From Sinonovacula constricta (lineage: Eukaryota; Mollusca; Bivalvia; Cardiida; Solecurtidae), in the NCBI GenBank assembly GCA_007844125.1, contig CM017564.1:17008362-17072361 (forward strand): a DNA stretch of 64,000 bases. Direction: 5' to 3'. A program made the translations under genes and the position numbers. The notes below the pieces were generated by a model. The model was not told the origin of the DNA and made no database searches. It was given only the letters and a program-made list of their open reading frames with translations. This document shows positions 31,106-41,900 of this stretch, piece after piece (position 1 is the first letter of the stretch; each line of letters begins with the position of its first letter).

Positions 31106-33650
31106 ATGGAGTTGGAAAGCGTCATCTCTGTGTTATTGCAACGAGGCGTGACAGCCGAGCAATTTCACGGGTTTGCCGTTACGTTTAATATTTTAGAAGA
31201 TCCTTTTGTAATTGATGTTTTACATCATCCATTGGTGCGCGAGACAACTCATTCCTCGGGCCAAGAATGGACGTCCGACGATGCTGACAGCATCCTGGAA
31301 ATGTTGCACTCTCCAGCCCCGGAACCCGTTTATATCGAGGAATCCGAATACAAACCTTGGTCACCTGGATTTCAAGAGACTGTCTTCGACTACGAGCACA
31401 CGGCGTCAGCCTCAATGACCCCGGAATACGCGAAGATCGAGGAATCGGGATTTGAACCTTGGTCTCCTAAATTTCAAGTGGCCGCCTTTGCCAACGAAGA
31501 CACGGCGTCAGCCTCATTGCCTTGTATCAGAGATAGAGAGTAAAACGAAATAATTCTGTAAGTAAACGTTATAAAAATGTATTGTTATATAAAACAATTT
31601 ATTATACACATATCATTTATTTTTTCAGTACCGGAAAGACGTTTTATTGTACCCGTTGCGATACCAAATTCTTGGGTTATAACAATTTCGCAAGACACTG
31701 TGAGACACACATCGTGGTTCGACAGGAAGAGTCCGGACCGTCGGGACTGCAGCAAAGCGTGTATACTTACGACCAAGTAGGCGGCGGGGAGGATCCTTAC
31801 AGGATCGAACTCTCGGGCATCCGGCAATTTAAAAAGAATGCGGAAAAGAATGCATCGGGAAGACGTACACGGTTAAATTTAATGACCTGTGGCAAGGTAG
31901 AAGAATCGTTGATCTGCGCCAACACCTACAACGTTTTTTCGAAAACTTGTTAGCCAGAGCACGGGAAGGTTTAAACGAAAACGATCTGCTTAGAGTCGTT
32001 ATACGACGACGACGGCCTCTAATAATAGTGATCCCTCTAATGGCTGCGGTGGACCTAAACGTGGAGCAGATATTGTCCAAAATAGAAAACGTGCTGCAGA
32101 GTGAGGAAAAGCTATCGAAAGAACACTTTTCAGGTAATGTAATTTTCATGTATACTATAGACGTTAATTTTTGTTTCTATTTTAATGGAGTTGTTGAATA
32201 TAAGGCTATTAAATTATCATTTTTATGTAGCATAACCTGATCTTCGTATTACAGGTATGGTCGGTGTTGTTGTTTTTTTACATACGTGTACATACTATTC
32301 TCGCTCTATGTAATAATATTAAACCTTACTTTACATACAAAAATATACTTTTTATACATCATAACAAGTACGAATACGTTTTATTATGTTCCAGTCGTCA
32401 TCGGAGCTCTTCACATTCCACGTGGAGCCGGAGGACAACGCGCACGTCTGATCAAACTCATCGGACCGGATAATTCTATCCACAAAAAAAATTCGATGGT
32501 ACAGATCGTTAATGACGAGCAACTCTGCATGGCCAGAGCTATTGGAGTTGGATTGGCCCAACAATGCGTGGTCCCGGACGAGGCTTGGAAAATCGTCAAA
32601 AACGAAAATTGCATGCTCACTAACCCCAAAATCTTGGTGCAGCACAGACAACTTTCGTGGAATGCATATAAAGATGTAAAAAATAAAAACCGCCAAGAGC
32701 AGAAACAGGTTGCCCTTCTCCTCTGCCAGAAGTGTACCCACGGATCAACCCGGTTCTCTTAACGACCTCCGCTCATTCGAGAAAGCGCTCAGGGTTCGAA
32801 TCGCGGTGGTGGCGGCATCCCTAGGCAACAAGTTCATTAGGGTGCCGACCAACGACCAGGAGGACTGGCCACATCTTTACGTGTATTTGTTGGATCACGA
32901 AGAGATCAGCCACTTTCACGCCATCGTCAGCATTACGGGATTTTTCAGCGCAAGACACTTTTGCGAACGGTGCTTCAAACAATATGATCACAACACGGAG
33001 CACCGCTGCGAGAGTACTTGCCTAACGTGTAAGAGTCAGAAATGCTCCGAAACAGACGTCACAATTCATGCAGATCTTGTCACATGGTTTGCCCCGTTCC
33101 ATGGACTGTTTTCAGCGCCACCTCGTTAAGAAGACTAAGAAAAACGGCGATAAAGGAGCCGTTACTCTTTCGCGGTGCATCGAGTTCTGGCGATGCACCA
33201 CATGCAAGAAAGTTATTAACAAATATAAAAGGGCGACGAAATTTCACGACTGCGGCTGTGCAAGTGCTGCAAGTCTTGGGTCAAAGGAGAGCACCAATGC
33301 TTTTTGTTCCCGGAGGAGCCAAAGAAATCGGTCAAGAAGTTTATTTTCTTTGAATTTGATGCCACCCAAGACGCACCGCACCCAACGACTCTTTAAGATG
33401 TCAGCGATGTTTTAAATCGTGGTGCGGACAACCTAGGCACGTTCCCAATTTTGTGGTTGCCCAGACCGTGTGCGATTCTTGTAAAGACGAGGACTTCACC
33501 CCGGGATCCGAGTGTCATCAATGCGGTAGCCGGTGTAACGAATGTGAAGTCTGGGATAAAGATACAGAGACATTCGTCAAAACTCCGTGCCCCGACAAGT
33601 GCGGATCTCGGGAGGTCATATTTATTCTTGTCGAACAGGTTGCTACTTAA
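31106..33650 (+). pseudogene. Second Polinton-type PolB, N-terminal part only, with introns
   Basis: ATG 31106 follows an acceptor. Exon 1 (31106-31539) encodes a 48-residue-spaced duplicate (IEESEYKPWSPGF and IEESGFEPWSPKF). The intron 31540-31628 leads to exon 2 with a C2H2 finger (CTRCDTKF ... HCETH) and the PolB N-terminal region; the intron 32134-32394 leads to exon 3 with GFFSARHFCERC, and later WRCTTCKKV, FVVAQTVCDSC and GCHQCGS-like Cys clusters. Frameshifts lie near 31850, 32734, 33130 and 33250, and a TAA follows TQDAPHPTTL near 33393. Exonuclease motif I reads FEFD instead of the usual D-x-E order. The polymerase domain is missing. GC content is clearly higher than surroundings. 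Not the same lineage as the PolB at 9433-13441. Confidence 0.8.
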
Positions 33651-33723
33651 TATTCACATCACGTGAGTTGAAACAACCAATAAAAAAATAGGGCGCGGGT
33701 TTCAACGTATGGGACTTGAATTC

Positions 33724-33730
33724 TATATAA
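33724..33730 (+). promoter_or_regulatory. TATA box of the two-exon gene
   Basis: TATATAA within TTCTATATAAGTGC, 51 bases before the ATG at 33781, with CCAAT near 33679 on the same strand. Spacing fits a short 5' UTR of about 20-30 bases. Confidence 0.6.
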
Positions 33731-33780
33731 GTGCTTCAATAACCAAATAATTTTACTCTTCTTCCAGCTAGGTTCCTTTA

Positions 33781-34419
33781 ATGTCAAACACAATGTTAAA
33801 ATTGGTTGATAATTCCACTGGACATCTCGTCCGAGTCAGCCAAGAATTTGTTGTTGGCAGATATAAAATTACTATCAATGGGTTTAGTAACAATCATTAC
33901 GAAAAAAGAAAGAAAACCGTAAGCTTGGTGTTTGATAGCTGACTTCAAGGAATTGTTGGAGATTGCAACTCCTTTGTTGAAGGAGGGAAACAGCATTCCG
34001 TTGGCAAGGGTAAGTTGATAATATATTATTAAATACATTATTAACTAAATAATTACATACATTATTAAATAGATAAATATACGTAAAATCAACTGTGTGC
34101 ACACAACACTCGACTAATGCAAATACTTAGATATAGAAGTGATTTTGTTTCGAACTATTTTGTGTACGATGGTTTTTTGTTACAGATATTATAATGGTGT
34201 TTATTATCTAAGAGATGATGTAATTAGTGATTATTATTATTATTATTTTTCATTTTATAGGTGGACTTTAAGAGAATACATGAGGGTGATGAGGAGAATG
34301 AACCACCATCGAAAGTAAGAAAGATAGACGATTTCCTAAGATTAAAGATGGTAAAAACCAACACCGGATATATGAGAGTAACACTCTCATCACCACCTGT
34401 ACCAGCCACATCTAAATAA
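33781..34419 (+). CDS. Two-exon gene for a 98-residue protein of unknown function
   Basis: Exon 1 is 33781-33918 (46 codons, starting MSNTMLKLVD) and ends at donor ACC|GTAAGC. Exon 2 is 34261-34419, after acceptor TTTTATAG, and continues in phase zero with VDFKRIHEGDEENEPPSK and a basic KVRKIDDF segment, ending TSK and TAA. Both splice sites are good and the join keeps the frame, while reading through exon 1 stops soon after the donor. A second GTAAGT at 34013 could give another form but not in this frame. A TATA box lies 51 bases upstream of the ATG. The acidic then basic, Pro-rich character suggests a small nuclear or regulatory protein; no family recognised. Confidence 0.55.
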
Positions 34420-35068
34420 GCGTCATCCACCACATCAGTATTAGAGGGGCCTTTGCGCTCGCATAACATCGGTTCCACAACCTCCAACATCTAATCTGCT
34501 ATCATCATCGGTTCTGAAACCACCAACATTTAATCTACAAACTTCCAGTGGTGAATACAGAGACCTGATTGAAGCCATCACACCAACATCGGTTCTGCTT
34601 CGAGTGGTGTATACAGAAACGTGTTTGAAGTCATCACACCAACACATGTTTCGGAGGTATATGACTTTAGTGATTGGTAAAACGTTTTGGAGTAATATCA
34701 GTTTAATCAACCATATTTTACATTGAAAATGCTTATGAGACAAAATGAAGTGGTATATCTAGCAGCCGGAGAATTCTAAGACCCCTACCGACAGGGCCGC
34801 ATTCCTACTGTATACAATCGTTTCTGCGTAATATTTGACAAATTTTAGAATATAAAGAGGGTGTTATTTACAGTCTTAACCATTTAGATACTACTTAACA
34901 GGCGTGTAAAACTTTCAGTCTTAAATTATTACAATGTGTAAATATACATTACGTATTTCAAAGTGTTGGGCGATATAGTGTGTGTGAGAGAGAGAGAGAG
35001 AATATTTGGGATGTAAATATTTTAAGGCTATAACAACTACGACGACTAAAGTCGCCTCTACATTCGAC
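34420..35068. other. Intergenic with ATG-less frame and LINE scrap
   Basis: An open + frame without ATG runs 34445-34726 and includes repeats of type SVLKPPTFNL; its status is unclear. A LINE 5'-end scrap lies at 34763-34799 and a GA microsatellite at 34988-35001. Nothing else recognised. Confidence 0.5.
34763..34799 (-). repeat. Isolated LINE 5'-end fragment
   Basis: On the - strand it begins GCGGCCCTGTCGG and continues with TTAGAATTCTCCGGCTGC, matching the first ~40 bases of LINE copy 1 (46-85) at most positions. The rest of a LINE is absent. A scrap of only the 5' end is unusual, because LINE copies normally lose the 5' side. Confidence 0.6.
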
Positions 35069-36627
35069 ATGGACACACAGAAAGTGAGTTTTGGATTACT
35101 TTATTAGCGTCTGTGTATGTTTTCTTATATCATTATGTAGTATGTAGAAGTTCAAATAGTTTTAAGTGTTTATTTTAAATTAAACCGATTTTGTTGTTTC
35201 GATTTCAGTCTGATAAACGAAAACTATCAGGATTATGTACTTCAGAGATATTAACAAAAATAATGTTGTTTGTTTTTTTGTGTGTGTTTTGTTTTGTTGT
35301 ATTTTTCATATTTTAGGCGAAGCGTCCGAGAATTACGTCAATGCCTACCGTAAGTATTATCTGTATTCTGGATACTATTATATTCGTTCTATGCTTCCGA
35401 TGATTTCCACAGAAAACGCTATAATAAAGTTATTGGTAGGAATTTCGGGTTAAACACTATAAAACATACTAACCGAACTCATTAACGTTTTCTAGTAGAT
35501 TATTTTAGATTATATGGGTTATGGGAAGTTAGATTATTTTCAAATATAAATATATGTAAATATAAATATATGTATCAATATGTCATTTTTCATTCTCCAT
35601 GGTTCTTATCATTCGTAAATGAATCGTTTTAAACGTTCAAATATTGATCATCGTTAGATTAAGACGCTGGTAAATTAAACGGTCATCATTACATACTACA
35701 ATCACTAGGCTTCGAGTAAGGTAGTATTATCTATCACATCCCTATTAAGTATGGTATTTTATCTCTGTTTACACTGACCGCGTGTAAACAGAAACAACGT
35801 ATTAGTTGTTGACTAAAACTATAACTTCAATGTATACTTCGCTTTCATTCCAGGAGCCGAAACAGGATTTGTCGGTAAGTGAAAACTGCGTATATATTAA
35901 ATTAACGTATTCATTAGCTTCGAAGATAACTATTACATCATATTGGCGATGATATTTGGAAGGACTGTAATTTATTGACTTGAGGTATTTGCTAGTATTT
36001 TAACTGTCTATATAACTGACGTATAGTAATAAATGATACTGTCTGATAATTATTTCAGATAATTTCAGCCTCGTCCTCGGTAAGTATAATATAACTGATA
36101 GTTTTCTAATAGCGAGTTCGGGTTATACCCTAATTTTGGGGAATCTAGTTCGACGTTCATTATGTAATTCGCCTGGTAGCACTAGTCTATTAATTACTTG
36201 TTAACCTTTTCAGCATTTTACTTCGGTTCAATAGTAATTTTCTGTTTACGTATTTTAATGTTATTTTTTTCTTATCGACTAACGAGTCAATGATGGAAGG
36301 ATCGTTCGGACCCAATATGACCATGAAAAGGGCCATTTTGGAAAAGGCATAACACTACATTTTTTTACTCATTTCGTAAAATAAATAAATAATAAAAAGT
36401 TTCAAAGGTATAAGGTTCGTTGTACATTAGGACCGAACGATTTGTTTAGCGAAACTGTATAACACTAAACGGCACAGCAATTCGCCGTTTGAATACGATA
36501 TTTATGATTTAGTTTCGATTGGAAAAAAGAATGCATTGTTTACGTGTATGATATATATTGTCTTGTTTCAGATCCAAGAACTTCGGGATTTAGTTTCTTC
36601 GTTGTAAACGATAAAATAAGTAAATAA
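35069..36627 (+). CDS. Candidate micro-exon gene, six exons, 57 residues
   Basis: Proposed exons are 35069-35083 (15 bases, MDTQK), 35209-35236 (28), 35317-35349 (33), 35854-35874 (21), 36059-36079 (21) and 36572-36627 (56, stop included). Each intron begins GT and ends AG; the donors after exons 3, 4 and 5 are all GTAAGT and most acceptors have T-rich tracts. The joined frame stays open to TAA, ending DPRTSGFSFFVVN then a short basic end. AATAAA overlaps the stop. The weakest site is the donor of exon 2 (TTAT|GTACTT). The other phase of exons 3-6 is open too, so the frame is not certain. No family recognised; it follows the two-exon gene on the same strand. Confidence 0.45.
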
Positions 36628-37435
36628 ATGAATGAAAAATAACAACATATGTTTGTTTTGTGTGGGTTTTTTTTGCTTGTGGAGGGTCACGTGACAGCTG
36701 CAGGCATTCTCCGAAATTACGCACTATATACTACTATTAACAATAGATTTATGATTAATTACCATTGACATGGTAACGTCGGGGCGACAATAGATTTATA
36801 ATCAATTACAATTGACAGCGGGACGACCGAAACAAAGACATTTAATTTAATGACTATCAATTATTGACAGGTTAACAATACTGCTACTAATTTAACCCAA
36901 TTAACAGCTGCGAAGCAGGCAAAGCAGAAAATCTGCCCAACTGGTCGCACTATACTACTTTTGTTAGACACGATAAAACAACATTTGGTGACATTCCATG
37001 TTTTTCTCACTTTGTTAATCACTTGGCGTTTTATATAGTACTTAATATATCACGTTAATGAATATTAAAAACGGATAAAGTACATATTTGTTACAAGTGA
37101 CTGTGAAACATACGTTATCAAAACTTCGTAGTATGTTTATTGAAATAAATGTCACAAGCAAACCAAATCGAGATTGTTCAAATGTTTGTTTTTTTTACTT
37201 TTCACATTACCGAATGCTTTGTCGTATTGAGAAAGGACGTTAGCGAGTTGTTTTCGGAGACTTGACTTGTCGGATGTCTTTTTTTTAGATACCTCGCAGC
37301 GACCAATTATGATCATTAGAGCGATTATAATTCTAAGACAATTTGTAGTAATACCTATTTACAGACTAGTAATCCAGCCTACATCTATACTGCTAATCAA
37401 CGCCAACAAACATGCATTATATACAAGATATAGCT
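36628..37435. other. Intergenic, no gene recognised
   Basis: It contains the palindromic E-box GGTCACGTGAC near 36688 and two imperfect copies of AATAGATTTAT(G/A)ATCAATTAC separated by about 50 bases (36743 and 36789). The ORF 37267-37449 lacks support. Confidence 0.5.
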
Positions 37436-37685
37436 CATCCATGCGCTGATGTTTCTTACTACCAACATGTAACATGCGCTGATCCTTCCTACTGCTCATT
37501 TGGGCTGCAGTTTTTCATAAAAAGGTAAATAAGAAAAGGTCCTATCAAAATGTCCACAGACATTTAAATTTTAACTACCTGTAGACAAAGGCAAAGAAGG
37601 TAAATGTGACAAAAACACAGAGACGAGACATAACACACACACAAAAAAAGAAAAAAAACACATCAGTTACCGCCTTAGAACAGTC
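37436..37685 (+). repeat. Dispersed repeat R, copy C (partial)
   Basis: Matches 52670-52720 loosely and 53026-53175 closely (AGGTAAATAAGAAAAGG ... CATCAGTTACCGCCTT). The PolB exon part is absent. It shows the repeat is present at least three times in 31 kb. Confidence 0.65.
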
Positions 37686-38716
37686 AATCGGCAAAAGGGC
37701 CGAGTGGGGATGCTTAAACCTGTTTTTTAGCGCTCCAACCTCGCACTTCCTGAAGGTTTTTCTATTAAACAAACAGTGTAAATAACAATATCCCGTCAAG
37801 ACAACTTACAGTAAGCACCTGCATCGGAAGTTAAATCAGATACAATGAACTTATATACATACATAATCTCTACCCGGGTTCGATCCCGGGCCGCGACATA
37901 GTGTGTGTTTTTCTGTTGCAGTAAATATTATAACTGCTTATTTTTTACAAAGTTTTTACAACCTTTTTTCTACTCATGTTTGATATTTGGGTAAAGCTTA
38001 TGAAACTTTTTTATGTACACTCTGGTATTGTCAGAATAATAAAATAAATATGTAGTTTATTAAATTGTGTTTATATGTAGTCTGAAATGTATTCTGAAAT
38101 GTACTTTGAAATAATACCTAAATCCTGGATCAGTCAGCATTTGATAAAGTCAACATTTGACCAGTCTAGAGCTTCGGTACAAAGTGAACTCAAAAAGTTT
38201 TATAAACAAAACCCCTAGTTTCTAGTCACATCATCATTATTGTTTTATCTCTCATTCTCTTCATTCTCATCAATTTCATTGTTTTCATCGTTGTTTTTAT
38301 CCTAGTGTTGTTGTTTTTTGTAGTTATCATCATACTTACATTTATTCCTAATGTGACCATGCTTATAAAACGTTTGAAATTCAATTATGAACACAAGTGT
38401 GTCATATTTTATTTATATGTAAGTGACAATATAATACTTAAACGTGAGATTATTCAACATTTTGACAAAGTTAAACTTTGAATGATCTAGAGAGCTTATG
38501 TGTAAAATTGAACCCAAATTTAAAAGGATTTACTAGCTATTTTTTATCTGCTTTTGGTCACATTGACTTTTTTGTTTATCACTCATCCATGTCATCTCTC
38601 CATCACCTTTAATCATAGTTTTGATCATAGTTTTGTTTCACCATATTATCATTCTTTTGATCATCGTTTCATCTTAGTGATTATAAAACCTTTTTTAGAG
38701 TCTGGATTTAAACTTG
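37686..38716. other. Intergenic with SINE tail scrap
   Basis: A B-box stretch GGGTTCGATCCCGGGCCGCG lies at about 37877-37896, the right part of a tRNA-type SINE head. Two imperfectly related AT-rich blocks (38130-38250 and 38450-38570) follow. No gene. Confidence 0.45.
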
Positions 38717-38728
38717 ATTATGAGTGTA
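38717..38728 (+). repeat. Target-site duplication of LINE copy 2 (3' side)
   Basis: ATTATGAGTGTA, identical to 44331-44342 on the other side of the element, fixing both ends. Confidence 0.9.
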
Positions 38729-38944
38729 TTTTTTTGTATTTTGGGTTTAACGGCACACCGACACTTTATAGGCCATACGGTGCCGAATAAAGTTAAATTA
38801 ATCAACATTGAAGTTTAACAGTGTTAAAACTGAAAATAGGTATTTCGGAACGTGAGAATATACAAGTTAAAAATATTTGAAAACAAATATATATGGATAA
38901 CAGTATTAAAATTTGCAAAGATATCACAATAAACTGTTAAGACA

Positions 38945-41900
38945 TTACAATCGGTTAAAAATGCAAATTTCTTTTAAAAAACAAACAAGTGTAGAGTTGG
39001 ACACTGTCTGAAACAAATCAAACATGGTATTGACATTAAAATATTTAGATCGTATGTGGTTGGTGTCAATACAGTCTAATAAAATATGCTTAACTGTCAG
39101 TGGTTCCTGACAAGGAACACACTCAGGTTGGTCTTCTCTTTGTAAAAGATAAGAATGAGTTAGTCTAGAATGACCTATTCGACAGCGGGTAAGAACAACG
39201 TCCTCCTGTCTGTCGTCTCTATGAATAGAGGTATAAGAACCAACCTTAGGTTTGATGTCGTGTAATTTGTTATGGATAGTACTATCCCAACTTGTTTGCC
39301 ATTTAGATAAAACGTATCTATTTATACATGGTTTAAAATCTGTATGGGGTATACAAATATCTGCTTCATTAAGATTTGAAGCAGACTTTGCATTTTTGTC
39401 TGCATCCTCGTTGCCTCGGATGCCTACATGGCTTGGTATCCAACAGAAAACAATATTTTTATTAAGACAAACATCACTAAGTTTTAAAAGTAATTCTCTA
39501 ATGAGGGGGTTGGAAAAATTAAGATTTTTAATAGAATGTAATACCGACAAAGAGTCCGTAAATATTACAAATTTATCGCCAGGATGATCAGAAATAAAGT
39601 CAAGAGAAAGGTTAACAGCCTGAATTTCGGCTGTAAAAATTGATGAGTCGGGTGGTAATTTTTGTTTAAAACAATGAATTTTGCTTACGGAAGCACAGCC
39701 GACATATGAATCTGCTTTTGAGCCATCAGTATATATTTCGACATATTTGGAGTATTTCTTGTCGCGCAGTTCGATGAAATTTGAGCGTAGTACGAGAGGA
39801 TCTGTTTTTGATTTAGTATTTATACTGAGAGATAAATCGACTTCGGGAGTTTTTAATTGCCATGGTGGAAATTCTAAAACATTATTTTCTATTACTTGAT
39901 TTAAATTCAGTTGTGATGAGTGTATAATTTCTAGTATTCGTAAACCAAACGGCTTAATTGCCTTTGGTTTACGCTCATACAAGTGCTCATATTTCGGATT
40001 GAAGATAACACTATGTGCTGGATTTTTAGGGTTAGATTTCACTTTCGTTATGAACTGAAGCGCAAGTTTCTCTCGTCTAAGGTATAATGATGGCTCATTA
40101 GCTTCAACGTAAAGGCTCTCTACAGGAGAGGTCCTGAAAGCTCCAAGGGCCAGACGGAGTCCTTGGTTGTGGACAACGTCAAGCATTTGGAGATATGATC
40201 TCCTGGCGGAACCATAAACAATGCTACCATAATCTAATTTCGATCTTACTAGTGATCTATATAGTTGCAATAGAACTTTTCTGTCAGCTCCCCAGTCGGT
40301 ATGGGATAAAAATTTCAACAGGTTAAGAGATTTAAGACATTTAGATTTGACATATTTAATATGCGGTATAAAAGACAATTTGCTGTCAAATATGACACCA
40401 AGAAATTTCGTTTCCTTGACAACAGGAATACGAATGTTATTAAGAAATAACTCAGGATCGTTGTGCAAAGTTCTTTTCTGACAGAAATGCATGCAGTTTG
40501 TTTTAGTAGGTGAAAATTTGAAACCATTGTTATTGCTCCAAGTTTGTAATTTATTGAGGCATTGTTGTAATTGCCTCTCTATTGTGTTCATATGTTTTGA
40601 GCGATAACATATAAGAAAATCGTCCACATAAAGTGAACAATCGACTCCTGGATTAAGAGTTTTTACAATGTTATTTATTTTGATGTTAAAGAGAGTAACA
40701 GATAATATACTTCCCTGAGGGACACCTTGTTCCTGTTTATAAACAGAAGACAAGGTAGACCCAATTTTAACTTGGAAGTTTCTGTCAGAAAGAAAACTGT
40801 TAATAAATGTTGGTAAACGACCCTTGAGACCAAGGTCACCTAGATCCTTTAAAATCCCATGTTTCCATGTTGTATCGTAAGCCTTTTCAAGATCAAAGAA
40901 CACCGCTACTAGGTGTTCTTTCTTGATAAAGGCATCACAAATAAAAGTTTCAAAACGAACGAGATGATCTAGTGTACTTCGTTGGTTTCTGAATCCACTT
41001 TGGAATTCTGTTAATAGATTGTTTGATTCAAGATACCAAACGAGTCTTGTATTAATCATACGTTCTAGTGTTTTACAAATACAACTTGTCAAAGCTATGG
41101 GTCTATAACTTGTAGGATCGGTTGGATCCTTACCTTGTTTAGGTACTGGAATAACGAAAGCATTTTTCCATGAATCTGGAACATCTCCAGAAAACCAGAT
41201 TTCGTTATATATAGATAAAAGTAACTTTAAGGAAGTATGAGGTAAATGTTTCAAAAATTGATAAGGAATATCATCAGGGCCAGCAGCGGTATAAGGCGAT
41301 TTATTAAGTGCTTCTCTTAGCTCTTTTAGAGAAAATGGTTGATTATAATTTTCGCTATTGTTTGATTTAAAGTTTATTTTATGTTTTTCCTCACGTTGTT
41401 TTATATTTTGGAATTCTTTAGAATAATTTCCGGATGAAGAATTTTGTGCAAAACCTTTAGCAAGAGTATCTAAAATATCTTTCTTGTTTGTTATAATCGA
41501 ATCACTGGTTTTTAAATGATTAACTGTATTAGAAGAAACTTTACCGCTGATTTTTCTTATAGCCGACCAAACATTTTTAACTGTTGTTTTACTGGTTATA
41601 CCAGAGACAAATTTCTGCCATGATTTTCTTTTGGCTTGTTTAATTGTTTTTCGGCTTTTAGCCCTTTCATTTCTGAAATTATTTAAATTTGCACTAGTAG
41701 GTTTAATATTAAATTTTTTAAGTGCAGCTCTACGTTTCCTTATTGCCCTTTTACATTCATCGTTAAACCAAGGTTTGTTACGCTTTGACTTTGCCGTGGT
41801 CTTAGGAATACATTTTTCTGCTATGCTATGTAGAAGTTTTGAGAATGAGTGAATTTTATCATCAGCATTCTCAAAAGTTGAAGTATTCAATTCTTCATTA

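Noticed and set aside
34445..34726. ATG-less 93-codon frame with PPTSNL/PPTFNL repeats
   Set aside because: No start codon or convincing acceptor; could be a further exon of the gene at 33781 but no phase-consistent join was found.
37877..37900. tRNA gene suggested by GGGTTCGATCCCGGG
   Set aside because: Only the B box is present, with no A box or acceptor stem; a SINE scrap is more likely. The same reasoning applies to 51965-52045 and 46566-46663.
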